Shown here one piece after another: positions 35,949 to 48,226 of a stretch of 64,000 bases of DNA. The notes under the pieces were generated by a model that had not been told where the DNA came from, searched no databases, and saw only the letters and a list, made by a program, of their open reading frames with translations. The position numbers and the translations under genes are program-made. The stretch covers positions 37,712,994 through 37,776,993 of the forward strand of contig OZ026515.1 of the NCBI GenBank assembly GCA_964019695.1, in the 5' to 3' direction. Positions within the stretch are counted from its first letter, which is position 1. Each line of letters opens with the position of its first letter. The stretch is from Loripinus fragilis (lineage: Eukaryota > Mollusca > Bivalvia > Lucinida > Lucinidae).

Positions 35949-37402
35949 TAACGTTACTGTGAATTACGTTACAACAATTTTACTAAACTCCAAATACCTC
36001 TCTAAATGCATACACTAACTGAAAAATGTTTGTTTTTAATCAATACAAATCTGTCCTAGTTAATAAAGATCGATTTAAACCATATTACAGTTGTCATTTT
36101 ATTTTAACAAGGATTTACCTATATGCTCTGGGTACATCGACTCCCCTATTCATGTAACTTACAAAGCTACTCATTGTATCAACAAAACATATGCAAAGTA
36201 ATCTGTTTGAAAAACAAAATTGAATAGTTTAAATCTCGTAAGAGACTGCTCGTATGGTTTTTGAAATGAGCTGGATTAAACAAAGGTAACGTAACTCACA
36301 AGTACGTACCGTAATTCACATTCTACAAAAACACAGATTTGTCCAATCAAAGGGCCAAATACAACAAACCGACGGTGATTATAAGTTTCTGACTTGTTGT
36401 TCAATTGTTATTTTCTCTTTTTCATTCAATTTTTATCTCGTTGCTGCTACCACTGGAGGTTTATTGGTGAGTTTATGTGTATACTTTGAAATTGGCACTC
36501 CCGCTTTTGCATCCTGGTCCATTCCAGTTGATCACAGTGACCTCAAATGTTCTCATGACTTAATATGTTGATAACTTCTATGGTTTATATGATAGATAAA
36601 ATAGTTAACTTGAATTTATAACTTCTTATCTTCAATTGAAGTGAGCAAATTGGCTATGTGAATTACGTTACTATGAATGTTTTTTGCCATTTTTCTGAGA
36701 AGGGTGTATCTTTGTGAATGTTGCAAACTTAGCTTTTTGTAATAAATGTACATAAAAAGGCATTTATTGAAGTTAGATTTTTTTATCTGCATTGTCTTAG
36801 TTTGTAGTTTGAGCCACAACAAGTTTTTAAATATATGTAATATTTAAAATCATTTTTCTATAATCATATTTTGAAGTGTTATTCCAACAACATTAATGAA
36901 ACCAGATGCAACAGCTGACTTCCAATGTGCAAAGTTGATGTAAAAGGTGTTAAGCAAAATACTAGAACCTGATATTTTGCAGAACAATATATGTTTCTAC
37001 GCAGGAAATAAGACCAGAGTGAGAGGTATGTGATTTATGTTACAGACCTATTGCACAACGTTCTTGAAACAAGAATACAATTTTTTATTTCCAATACCTA
37101 AGAAGAATGTAATTTTTAATATTCTTCATCTACTGTTTCAAAACCAATAATTTTTTCTGGTCAACTCTTCAAATTTGATGGATACAATTAAAACAATCAT
37201 TGTACTCTTAGAATTACTGTTTTAATCCACTGTCAATTCATAACAAACCTGTTTAGGCCATGCTGAGAAGAAAAAAAACATGATAAAAGTTCTACATTAT
37301 AGGCTTATTTGATCAACAAGAGATCCAAGTAGAAGTGCATACTATAAAAGCTCTTAAATTTGATGTGTACAAGTATACTTCATCACAGTAACGTAGCTCA
37401 CA
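35949..37402. repeat. Six copies of GTAACGTAATTCACA in both orientations
   Basis: TGTGAATTACGTTAC or its complement, with one or two changes, occurs at about 35958, 36286, 36306, 36657, 37029 and 37388. The bases between are AT-rich and non-coding. Such spaced, mixed-orientation copies can be subterminal repeats of a DNA transposon or binding sites; no element ends were found. Confidence 0.6.
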
Positions 37403-37586
37403 TTCAAATTCAGTGGTGCTCTTTGTGAGGCTGAATGAATCGAACTTTTTGGATGCGCACTTTTTAGACAACATTATCTATTGACATATACCAATAAGTA
37501 ACAAAATAACATAAAAGTGGAAATCTAAGCCAAACAATTGTGGGACACAAATTGGCTGCAATAGGTGAACTTAGCTCGTTTTGGCT

Positions 37587-37988
37587 GCTAGTACTGCCTT
37601 GTAGTAGTAACGACAGATACTCATCATACTAGTACTGACCTCTTGTAGCAGTGACTAGTAATACAGATACTAGTACTGACCCCTAGTGGTAATGAAGGGG
37701 ACTCTGGATAATAGTACTGACATCTAGTGACAACGATAGGGACTCTGGATACTCTTACTGACATCTATTGGCAATGACAAGGTCTCTTGATACTCATACT
37801 GAACTCTTGTGGCAATGACTGGAACTCTGGATACTTCTACTGACCTCTAGTGGCAATGACTGGGACTCTGGATACTTTTACTAACCTCGAATTACAATGC
37901 CTGGGACTCTGGATACTTTTACGGACATCTAGTGGCAATGACAGGGACTCGGGGATACTTGTGCTGACTTCTAGTGGCAATGACTGCT
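37587..37988 (+). repeat. Minisatellite, about 44-bp unit
   Basis: About nine diverged units built on TACTGACCTCTAGTGGCAAT, then GACTGGGACTCTGGATACT. The last four units are the most alike. Confidence 0.92.
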
Positions 37989-37992
37989 CAAA

Positions 37993-38252
37993 TATGCGCG
38001 GATCCAGAGGGGGGACAGGGGGCCCGGACCCCTCTGGAAAATCACAAGTTATATGCGTTTTTATGGAAATAAGCATCTGGACCCCCCCCCCCTGGAAAAA
38101 GTTGGACTCCCAAAAATGCTTGACCCCTCCCCCCCCCCCCTGTAAAACTGTAAAATCAGTTGAGGGTTAAAAATAATGTTGTTGCGGTTGTTTTTCGGCA
38201 GTCGGGCCTCCCCCTCTCTCCCCCTCTGACAAAGATTCCTGGATCCGTGCAT
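37993..38252. mobile_element. GC-rich MITE with ATGCGCGGATCCAG ends
   Basis: The left ATGCGCGGATCCAG and right CTGGATCCGTGCAT differ at one place when mirrored. The interior has long C runs (near 38087 and 38130) and blocks shared with fragments at 4745-4965, 39600-39835 and 50945-51049. Confidence 0.65.
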
Positions 38253-38444
38253 CGCAAAGAAAATAGTAATCGCATCTCCGGGACATTTAAATCATGTGCA
38301 CGAAAATGTCTTGATAACTCAAAGATTTTCCGACAGCTATATTTCCCAGTTATGGTACTACCGTTTCTTTTTCTATCCAACAGAAATACCATCCCCTCAT
38401 ATAGGCTGACATTTTGCAAACTCATTGAGTTGATGGGAGGCTCG

Positions 38445-39136
<692 letters not shown>

Positions 39137-39599
39137 AGGCTTTGGTCTAAGCCTTGTTGGCGGTAGGGTGGGGCGCTCTCTGTTGCAGCTTTCAGAGAAT
39201 GGGCTCTTCCTCACCCGCTCTCTGGGTCCGTTTTGGAACTATCCCGACATGACTGAACTATTGTTGTCACATCTAAAATTTTCTATGTGTGTGACCAGCA
39301 AAGACGCGCAGATTAGTCTGAGTCTTTGTTGCTTGCATAAACACGCGTGATAAGTCTCGCAAAATAACTCTTCCAATGATTTTTTGAGGAAACAGAACAT
39401 TGGATTATACGTTGTCCAGCGAAAACGTTCAAAATCTAGTGGGATAGGAACCTAGACCGTATAATAGACGTCCCTGCTATGAACTTATTTATAGTTCGAG
39501 ACTTCGCGCGCACCGACTCGTCTGAGCCTTCGGTACAAGTATGGAAAAAAAGAAAAAAAAGCATCTTGTCTCAAGAAGCCTTATGGCAAAATAAACTAT

Positions 39600-39835
39600 C
39601 ACATGTTATTCATTTTCAACAAAGGGGGTGGGAGAGGGCAACATCATTTTAGCGCTCAGCAATTTAACAGGGGTGGGGGGTCCAGGTACTCAAAATTTCT
39701 CCATGGGAGATCCATTTTTCAGGGGCCGGATGTCATTGGGCCAATTCCTATGGAACCTTATACCACATGTGATTTTCTACTGGGACCCGGACTCCCTGCT
39801 CCATCAGGATCCGTCCTTGCCCCGAGTCTCGGCAG
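39600..39835. repeat. GC-rich repeat fragment
   Basis: Contains GGGGGTGGGAGAGGGC and GGGGTGGGGGGTCCAGG and ends near GGATCCGTCCTTGCC, resembling the family at 37993-38252. The overlapping 104- and 101-codon frames are composition effects. Confidence 0.4.
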
Positions 39836-39844
39836 TGTCTGGAT

Positions 39845-40048
39845 TTGTTTGTTTTTTATTCTTTACGTCCCAATCAACGATATTTCAGTTACGTCAGGAC
39901 GGTTCTTTCTGTGTTGAACAAGTACTAAGCTAGGATAAATGTGTCTTGCTCAAGGACACAATACACTGACACCGATGAGGCTCGAACCCTAGGCCCTTCA
40001 GTCTCAAGTGAAATCAAGCACTTTACCACTGAGCCACTGCGCTCCCGA
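39845..40048 (-). repeat. V-SINE-like element, near full length
   Basis: On the minus strand: a tRNA-like head with an A box in GTGGCTCAGTGGTAAAGTGC and a B box in GGGTTCGAGCCTC, a central TGTGTCCTTGAGCAAGACAC block typical of V-SINEs, AACTGAAATATCGTTGATTG and GGGACGTAAAG, and an A/C-rich tail. About 204 bp. RUDI-like SINEs of molluscs have this layout. It would be copied in trans by a LINE. Confidence 0.82.
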
Positions 40049-40147
40049 CCGTGTCTGGAAGGGTACGGGTCCCGGGAACCTATAGGCATATCGCTATCCA
40101 TTTTGATATTAAGAGCCCTAACGGTTCAACCCATGTAGATAGGAAAA

Positions 40148-40200
40148 TGTGACATGACTGAAAAATGTTGACTTGTACGCTATGCATCAACACAAACAAG
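40148..40200 (+). repeat. SINE 3' tail
   Basis: TGTGACATGACTGAAAAATG, TTGACTTGTACG and CAACACAAACAA. No head was found upstream. Confidence 0.6.
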
Positions 40201-41431
40201 GGGTCGAGAATGATAGTTTATCGAGGCTGTAAAATTCTCCCCATTGAGTACCTCTTTGCCTATTGCCATGACCAGTGACGTAACTGTCGTAACTGAATGA
40301 AGTTTACTGGCGAGCTTGATTCAGCTCAGAGTCAGATAATCTGTGTAATTTGCATTTTTCTTTAGAGAGTGACGATAAATCAGTAAGGTCATTGTGGTTT
40401 CCTCACAAACTTCTGCGTCTGTGTGCCGGACTAATGAAATTGCGAGAGTTAACAAAGTTTTACGTCCTCGTGTAAGCATCTTATTTGGAAATAGATTTAT
40501 CAGCTGATCTCTTCTCCGGAAAAATACGAAGATTGATAGGCACCGCTGAATTTTGCAATGAGCAGACTTCAGCATTTTTCCATAGCCTATACGGATGTCT
40601 GGGGTTTTCACATAATTTTATTTTCGCTGCAAAACGGCAAGAAAAATAAATATCCTTCGATTTGTCCTAGAATTTTGTTAATCTGTTTTAATGAAAGTTG
40701 CAGAGTATGCAGCTTTAAATTCCGTCGATAACACCCACCTCTTCCTGTTAGAGAAAATTGCCCGTTTGGGCTGTGAAGTAATGACCAGCATGTGATTTCA
40801 TACAGCTTGTTTTGGCGTTTGTCTGTTGACAATTTTTTCACAATACAACGGGACATCTTTCTAACACTCAAAAGCATAGAATGACGATTATAAAACGGAT
40901 TATTGATGGCCCAGTACAAACATTGTTTTCCAAAAACCAATGTCAAAGCCCCATTGTCAGAGGTAAAAAAATTGTTTCACAGAATGATGAAACTGTTTAA
41001 AGATTTGTTTTGTATGTAAGCTGAATTGTTCAAAAAATCTCTACAACTTTCATCGCGAACACAGTTTACAAAAAGTTATTCCCGAAAATCAATGTGAAAA
41101 ACATAAAAAATCGAGTTTTTTGTTTGTTTGTTTTTAGCAAGGAAATACTTTACCAATAAAGAATAGACTTGATATTTCATGTGCTGACAGGCTATTCACA
41201 TGAAATACCAAGACTAATTTCCGGGAAAATCAAAATAAAGGTCACAAAGAATTGTGTATGTTGCAGAAATGATTCGTACTTAAAGACTTCAAAATTAGAC
41301 TCCGTGTTTGCTGCGTATCATCTGCACCAAAACATTTGCCAATAAATCAATGGGGCCATTTCCTTAATATGAGCCTCTCTCTACCTGCCCGATTTACTAA
41401 TTTATTCATGAGTTGTTAGTTGTATGATGTA
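40201..41431. other. No feature recognised
   Basis: Frames of 96 and 112 codons on the minus strand (40321-40611 and 40608-40946) overlap end to end but show no known motif and no splice context; I do not call them genes. Confidence 0.4.
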
Positions 41432-41661
41432 CTGTCCTGCCAGCCAAGAGTGACAGTGACGCCATGTTTTGTCTACAAAGCTATCAGCGACTTATTCGAT
41501 AGATCACTTTTGTATTAATCCTATACACAGGATAGGATTAATACACAATTGATCTATCGATTCGCGTTAGCTCAAGTGAAGTGTACACGTGAGTGTTTTA
41601 CTTCGCAATTGTTAACAAAGTATTAGGCCTACGTCCCTGTCACCCTTGGTTGACACGACAG
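41432..41661. mobile_element. MITE with CTGTC-TGCCAGCCAAGAG ends, copy 1
   Basis: About 30-bp inverted ends, left CTGTCCTGCCAGCCAAGAGT (then GACAGTGACG) and right ending TTGGTTGACACGACAG, flanked by TA. The interior has a palindrome around TATTAATCCTATACACAGGA. Copy 2 is at 57034-57259. Consistent with a Tc1/mariner-type MITE. Confidence 0.9.
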
Positions 41662-41980
41662 TAACATTGATCATTTAAGCCGCGTCACTTAAATATGCCT
41701 TTGGAACAAAGCTAAAAAACTGTATGTATATTCTTTGTGTTTCTCATTTTATCTAATTTTGTTTCAAATTAACAGATAATAAACTCCTCGCTGCACTTTC
41801 GCAACCACGAAAAAATGTTTTCTGCTGATGTCATTTGCTGCATATATTTTCTTTAAAAAATGGTTTTCACATGACAGACGGTGACTGTTTCAAAAGAACA
41901 CTCCGTATTGTGGATCCACATTTTTGATTTTTTTATATAATTTATTTATTTTTTCCTGACACAAGTACAAATATTTTATA

Positions 41981-42569
41981 CTGACGGACTTTAAAAACGC
42001 AACACTTGGATAATAGCTTTAATTTATGTCTCAAAAAAGAAGGCAGAACAATAATTTTAATTGTATGTTAAAGAACATTCATTTGTAAGTAAAAGATGGA
42101 AAACTTGTCCAACTAAGATGAACTTAATGCCTTAAAATGTATTTTTTTTTTTTTAGAGATAGGGGTCAACTGTTTCACGTAACCAAATGTTATGAATGGA
42201 AGATTCCCTACTTCTTTAAATCAAGAACACTAGAAGCATCAAATTTGTATCATGGACTTTGTAAGTCATCGAGGAATCACTCTCATATTGATTGGCAGGT
42301 CTGCAATACAGCTCATTTGCGCATATGACGTTTATCTGGGTGTACCCTTTCATTCAATAGCTTAAAATCTCCTCTACTTAAGAAATGTTTAAATGGCTAA
42401 ATTCATACGGAGCTAATAACGTCGTCCACATTAGTTGTACAATTAAAACTAAAGTGTTTGCTGAAGAAGCCAACTCATGATGACATTATCGAAGCAAAGG
42501 AAGTTTACATTCAACAGTCTTTCGGAAGATATAAGGGGAAGTTAGTGTTGCGTAATTAAAGTCCGTCAG
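41981..42569. mobile_element. MITE with CTGACGGACTTTAA ends and TA duplication
   Basis: Left CTGACGGACTTTAAAAACGC (then AACACT) mirrors right AGTGTTGCG...TTAAAGTCCGTCAG over about 27 bp. TA flanks both ends (41979-41980 and 42570-42571). The 589-bp interior has no believable coding frame. Confidence 0.88.
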
Positions 42570-43056
42570 TATACATACATGTAAACTAACTATATCAAAA
42601 GATTGATACAGGCGAATATTTTTTTGTATTTTTGGCTTCCGCAGTATAGTCCCATTGACTATATATACTGCTCAACAAAAGTTTAGCACGGATAAATCAA
42701 GATATAGTTATGTGCGAGCAAATAATTTAAAATTATAAAGTATCAGCTGAAATGATGGTTTGATATGTGTTAAAGTTGAGGAGAGCAATGGGTGTCATTT
42801 AATTTAATTTCTATTGCGTTGTTCGTTGCGTTAAACAAGGAAGGAGTCAAAACGTGTTTTATCTGCATTAGTCACAATACAAAATTGATACTGCACCGGT
42901 TTATAAAGTTTCTCTTGTTTTCCAGATATGTCGAAACAGCCGTTCTGAAAAAATAAAGGACACCTCAATTGAGCTTTCAAAGCAGACGTTGAGTCTTTGA
43001 AACCACTAACGTCGTTTTTATAATGATCTATAATGGCGCTTGCAAGTCAAAACAGT

Positions 43057-44141
43057 CAGGGCTCGAAAAAAATTTTTGGACCTACTCGTCCTGTGGGGCA
43101 AGTGGTCTAAATTTTTCACTCGTCCTTACTCCAGTTGAACTCGTCCTTAAGTCTGGTATTTGAAAGGTTTTAATGAGTTCAAACCAGCATTATGCAGCAC
43201 AGGTAGGCTACCGCAGGATCCCTTAAAGTGCTACTATATAGTTTGAGGGATCATGCGGTATAGGGATCCTACTATATAGTTAGTTTTCTTCAATGAAAAG
43301 CTGGATACATCATTCAAGACAGTTTTTTAAAAATATTTTCCAACAAGAATATAACTCTTAACTAAAGATATCAGGGATGAACCTATTTTATATTGTCACA
43401 CATGTGATATTGCACGGATTCATCAAAAAATTCAAATATCATCTTAATCTAGGAAAACCTTAAATCATTATTTATAGTTATGAAAAATATATCAAATATA
43501 AAAATAGAAAATAATCATATAATTTGTCGAATTAATAACACCAAATTGTGTTATCCTTTAATAGGCTAATGTGACAGGGTGTCTTTTTAATCAGTTGGTT
43601 TATTGCATGGCTATTTTTACCAACATAACAAGTGAAGATAATTACTGTTATTTATTATATAATGCCTATTCCATGTAATAATATGGTAAATTCCGTTGAA
43701 AACGACAATATCAGGGGATCCTGCGGTATCCTGTGGTAGTCTGCGGTAATCAGACTGACCCTCGTTTTTGCATACAGAAATAAAATCCGGAACGTCGGCT
43801 TTATACTTTCAAAACCTTAAGGCCGAATTGTTTTCCAATGTGTCCCGGTATTTAGTTCAAAGATCAACCAGATTTTACCGGGTTGCATTTACTGCTGATA
43901 TGACTAGTGGTCACATTTTAGTGACATTTTAAACCTACCGAACAATCTTTCTTCACTGTGTTTGTGTTGCTTTTGCAGGCTGTAAAACATGCTAGTTAGT
44001 TCTTTTTTTATTTCCTCAAAAATAATTACAAAACCAAAAAAATCTACTCGTCCTGTCGGGCTAGCAAATGGCAATTTCCACTCGCCCTTACCGAACTTCC
44101 ACTCGTAAATACGAGCGGACGTGTACAATTTTCGAGCCCTG
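43057..44141. mobile_element. hAT-like element with CAGGGCTCGAAAA ends
   Basis: Left CAGGGCTCGAAAAAAATTT mirrors right AATTTTCGAGCCCTG; further inside, ACTCGTCCTGTGGGGCAAG has a counterpart CTACTCGTCCTGTCGGGCTA on the same strand. AACAGT occurs next to both ends (43051-43056 and 44143-44148, one base off), suggesting a target duplication. CAGGG termini are common in hAT elements. The 1.1-kb interior holds another inverted-repeat element and no transposase. Confidence 0.75.
43209..43728. mobile_element. Nested inverted-repeat element with TACCGCAGGATCCC ends
   Basis: TACCGCAGGATCCC at 43209 mirrors GGGATCCTGCGGTA ending at 43728; further partial copies of GATCCTACTATATAG and TGCGGTA lie just inside and outside. 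It sits wholly inside the hAT-like element. Confidence 0.55.
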
Positions 44142-44589
44142 TAACAGTACTGTTTCGTTGTGTCGACATGCTTAATTGAAAGGGTTTTCGAGTAAAAAAG
44201 GGTGCAATAAGAAACACAACTAAGGGTAAGGCAAGTTTGTAAAAGTTTATCTCTGCGTATTTGATTCATGAAAAGTGACGTTAATCTGAATCAAAGGGAT
44301 TACATGAACGCTTGATTCAGTTCGCTGATAAGTCAAGAAACGGATAAAGGACATTTTAATGTCATAACATTTATTGAGGTCCGTTAATCTGATTAGTCAA
44401 GAACGGTCATCTGATCGCATTGACCTGTATTTCATTTTTCAATGAACCCGGTCCGTATTCATGAGGGGCGGGGCCATTCACGACAGAACTACTTTTGTGA
44501 TAATGTGCAATGCTTCTGTGAAGAGAAATGGACAGCCTGCAACTACTGACATTTTACCTTACACTTCACACATATATATTTCCAGGTGG

Positions 44590-44905
44590 AAAAGCAAAGA
44601 TTAACTTACAATACAACGTCTAAATTAACAGCAGTCATGCCGATCAACTGTCTGCTGCGATCTATTCTGTTTCCCATTCCGCAAAATGATGCGATCGCCT
44701 CCTGCATCTGTGCTTGTTTTCCTGCAACTTCGTTGTAGGTTTTCAGTCGAGCCCCGCAATAAAATCGTTTCTTGAACTTACTGACTGTTGCCTGGTTAAT
44801 CCAACATTTTTTTTTGCAATTCGTCTTTGCTTTCTTCAATAACTCAATAAAGATAGCACAATTTCTTTTTTCTGGGGGTCATTTCTTTTCCTTTCCAAGC
44901 CATTT
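44590..44905 (-). pseudogene. Tc1-like transposase N-terminal fragment
   Basis: The minus strand starts ATGGCTTGGAAAGGAAAAG near 44903 (MAWKGKEMTPRKK), and in shifting frames continues EIVLSLLSY, RKQRRIAKK, TVSKFKKRF, then RGSTENLQRSGRKTSTDAGG and DRIILRNGKQNRSQQTVDRH. The order, with IAKKxGxTRQTVSKxKKRF as a helix-turn-helix and RGSTENxPRSGRK as the linker, is that of Tc1-family transposases. At least two frameshifts are needed and the catalytic domain is not present. Confidence 0.65.
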
Positions 44906-45607
44906 TGACAGATAATGCTTTTCGTCACTAATGTAAACGAAAGACGTCATATCCGATGACGTAACTATCGTACACATTCTAATAAGCACCTATGTAAAGT
45001 ATTTTCGAATGTCACTATGTAACAACGGGATTCTAGTTGCTGAAATTGTTTATTTTCAATTGGAGAACGGCCGCCATTTTGTTTTTTGAACGTCGTAACG
45101 TCTACGTAGGCACGTCATAGTCTAAATGCGCGAATAGTTATTAGCTCAAAACATATTTTTTGAAAATACTGAATAAGAAAGAATAACGAAAGAAGTTGCA
45201 ATTATAAGAATTGAAAATTATTTTTCTGCGTTTCACTGAGTTATGAAATGTCGTTTAAATTGCATCTTATTTGAGCATGAAAACCGAAAAATGGAACGCA
45301 GAAAAGTGAAATAAACGGGTACCATTCTCTGGCTTTTTCAACGTTTTTCATCGTTAAGAGTCTTTTGCTTTACGTTAGAATCAAAAGTTTTAATTTCGGA
45401 TGTAGGCTTGCATCCTTTACACGCGCATGACAGAAAATGTAACTTCAATACTATAACGCCTAACCAGATTACGTTTTGTCTGGCGAATACGAAAAGAATA
45501 TTAATTTTAAGATCCCCATACTTGTTTATTTACACCAAATAGAATGTTTCATATTCATTCAAAGCTGACACGGTATTATAATCCGTGCTCAACGTCTGTT
45601 GAGAAGC

Positions 45608-45823
45608 AGGGTTAAGTCAGGTAACTTCGGACATCAAGTAAATTCGGACACACATTTGCAAGCAATGGAAATCTAGATGAGACGGTTCCTTGTGAGTTGT
45701 CTCATCAGGATTTTCACTGTTTGCTCAGTTACTTTATTTTCTTTATTCCAAAAATTAAAATATGAAACAAACTAGGTCGCTGTCCGAATTTACCTGATGT
45801 CCGAAGTTACCTGACTTTACCCT
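45608..45823. mobile_element. MITE with AGGGTTAAGTCAGGTAAC ends
   Basis: Left AGGGTTAAGTCAGGTAACTT (then CGGACATCAAGTAAATTCGGACA) mirrors the right end over about 43 bp with three changes. 216 bp, no coding frame. Target duplication is unclear. Confidence 0.88.
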
Positions 45824-46187
45824 ATATATAACGATGAATGGTTTACTCTCTGCATGCTGGATTTTCTGTCATGGTTTTGTTGCCGTCATTGGTAAATGGC
45901 GCCTTTTTGGCCAAAACAGAAAAGTCACATTCAATAGGGCATTTTAAAAGAGGCTTGAACAATAGAAAAAATATATGCTAAATTAAACCTTCCATTTTAT
46001 ATATTTTCATGCTGTTGGAATGATATGGTATAGTGCTGCCAAGATCTACTGTTCATTCACGATATCTTTGCTCGAAGAAACAGTTATATGGATTTTCCCA
46101 TTACAACTATATAGGGTAGCTATTATTCATGTTCTTATATAAACGTGGGATTAAGCGATTTACGTGATGCTTTTTCTAACCAACATT

Positions 46188-46265
46188 GAGTGGTGTAGAG
46201 GATAGCGTAGAACGCCCCATTCATATTTGATTGCATGTTGGCAGGTAAAGTGTTCGAATCCTCGT
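46188..46265 (+). repeat. tRNA-like module 1
   Basis: GAGTGGTGTAGAGGATAGCG has A-box spacing and GTGTTCGAATCC is a good B box, followed at once by a T-rich stretch (TTTTTCTTTTTTTTTC). No full cloverleaf could be drawn. Confidence 0.5.
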
Positions 46266-46618
46266 ATGTAATTTTTCTTTTTTTTTCTTTTTCTGTTTTC
46301 AATTTCGTTATGTCACTGGAATTTCGAACTTCCCATAATTTCCATGTTCAAGCGCTTTCAAACACATTTTTTCACTTCACCAACTTTGCTTGAAGATAGG
46401 AAGGCTATTCAATCGCAAGCCAGAAAAATCGCTGCCACGGACCCTACAGTATACAGTATATATGATCTGTGTTGGTTATAAAAGTATGCAAAGAAAATGC
46501 CATGAATGGTGTACTATCTGCAGCATTATCACGAGAGAGGGAGAGAGAGAGAGAGAGAGGCTCACAGCTGAGTCGAAGAAGGAAGTCCACGCACCTCGGA
46601 AGGCAAGTAGCGACAGGA

Positions 46619-46704
46619 TCACGGCTGACAATCTGTCGAATGCGAAACCGGCGGTTCAGCAAAGACATCCGGGCGATTAATTTCCGGTTTCGCAAAGAGG
46701 ATCC
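46619..46704 (+). repeat. Left arm of a perfect 86-bp inverted repeat
   Basis: TCACGGCTGACAATCTGTCG to TTTCGCAAAGAGGATCC is an exact reverse complement of 47524-47609, 819 bp away. Each arm also contains TGCGAAACCGG and its complement CCGGTTTCGCA, so each could fold on its own. Confidence 0.95.
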
Positions 46705-47523
46705 GCAAAAGGTAGACAAAGTGTACCTGTTCCAATTTTAATGATGGATATTTACTTATACAGAAAGTAAATAAAAAATCTTAGAATGCTATTTTGTCTG
46801 TTGATAATTAGTGTTTTGACACGCCAAAGTAATTTACTTGATTTCGGCAAGGCTTTCAAGGAATTTATTCCCTCCTCCGAAACTCGTGTTTCAACACGGT
46901 CAATGTCGCTAAAAATACAAAGGAAAATAAAGAATTTTGCCATTATCAGTGAGTGTCGATGAAAAAATTCACTGTCTAATTGTTTGAATTATATTTTCGT
47001 AAGTCGGCGATTGCGCCCCAACTAACACAGCGTTTAGCGTATTTAAGAATATTGATTGAAAGGGAAGATTGTTTCTGGTTCGGCATGCTATCATTAAAAT
47101 ATGAAGGAATTATTTCAACCCTTATGGAACATTTACATGCGAAACCAAAAACTTGAGACCGAATTAGCCTACAAATCTGCAAATGTAATGTAAATGTAAT
47201 ACCCTACGCCAATGTGGAGTTATTACAGACCCCCGCATTATATACACACTCAGCATGGCGTCTTTTTAGTAGCCCACAAGGCAATTATTGTCAGAACTAG
47301 CAAAATATCGTCGTGTTTAGCCCATATTTTCCTTATCTTAACAGGTGTTTCACGGGACGGAAGAAAAATCACAACAACGAGGAAACACCTAACCATATCC
47401 TTTGGTGCACGAAGAAACCGATATAAAACTGACAAAATAGCATTCTTTAATCTCAAAAATATTCATTTTAGTTCAAATTAACGGCTTTCAAACGCGAGCA
47501 CTCGTTGTTTGTTTACCTTTGGT

Positions 47524-47609
47524 GGATCCTCTTTGCGAAACCGGAAATTAATCGCCCGGATGTCTTTGCTGAACCGCCGGTTTCGCATTCGACAGATTGT
47601 CAGCCGTGA
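47524..47609 (-). repeat. Right arm of a perfect 86-bp inverted repeat
   Basis: Exact reverse complement of 46619-46704. The similarity falls away quickly outside the 86 bp on both sides. Confidence 0.95.
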
Positions 47610-47733
47610 GGATGAAGCTTGATGACTTTGTCAAGAGTGAAATATGTATAAATGATAACCCTAAAACACACACAGCAAACAAGACAACACTATAACAAAC
47701 CACATATAATAAAAAAAATTAGATATTTTAGTT

Positions 47734-47823
47734 TGGGTTTCGAACCACTATTTCCTTGTTACTCTTCAAAAATTATGTAACCGACGTATATTATGTGCTC
47801 GCTACCGACTGAGCCATGAAGCC
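47734..47823 (-). repeat. tRNA-like module 2
   Basis: On the minus strand CATGGCTCAGTCGGTAGCGA is a good A box and AGTGGTTCGAAACCC a good B box, about 60 bases apart, followed by AT-rich, T-rich sequence. Confidence 0.55.
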
Positions 47824-47872
47824 GTTTACATTTATCATGTGATATAAACTGTTTTGTTATAATTATATTGGT

Positions 47873-47923
47873 ATAAGTAGGAGATGTAAACATGAACATG
47901 ACGTCACACGGAATAGTTGATAT
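47873..47923 (+). repeat. Left arm of a long-range inverted repeat (partner 58810-58860)
   Basis: TAGGAGATGTAAACATGAAC, ATGACGTCACACGGAATAGT and TGATAT recur as the reverse complement at 58810-58860, about 11 kb away, with only a few differences. Confidence 0.85.
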
Positions 47924-48153
47924 AAAGGGTTGTCAGCTTTCAAAACATATATCAATATCGGTATTTGAAACTGAGCGTTTTCCTAAATGGATTAAAATGA
48001 TGTATTTGTTAGAAATATGAAATAATCCACTAAACTTTCCTACACAAATAACTCTGAAATGCAAATAAAATCATTTTTTGTTTGAAAAGCACATTTGTAT
48101 GTAAAGACGTGACAGTATATAGAACGCATGTACTATCAATAGATTAATAAGAC

Positions 48154-48226
48154 GACGCCGTGGTCGAGTGGTTACGCTTGTGACTTAGATGAAGTGGTTA
48201 TTCTAATACGGAGGCGAGGACACCTT
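48154..48226 (+). repeat. tRNA-like module 3 (Ser/Leu-like A box)
   Basis: GACGCCGTGGTCGAGTGGTT matches the 5' part of type II tRNAs, with A box TGGTCGAGTGG. The B-box region GGCGAGGACACC is poor. It lies in the left foldback arm and is repeated in the right arm. Confidence 0.5.

Noticed and set aside
40321..40946. Two adjoining minus-strand frames of 96 and 112 codons
   Set aside because: No recognisable domains, no consistent phase between them and no neighbouring coding sequence.
43904..44269. 121-codon minus-strand frame
   Set aside because: It spans the end of the hAT-like element into unique sequence, has no known motif and no splice context.
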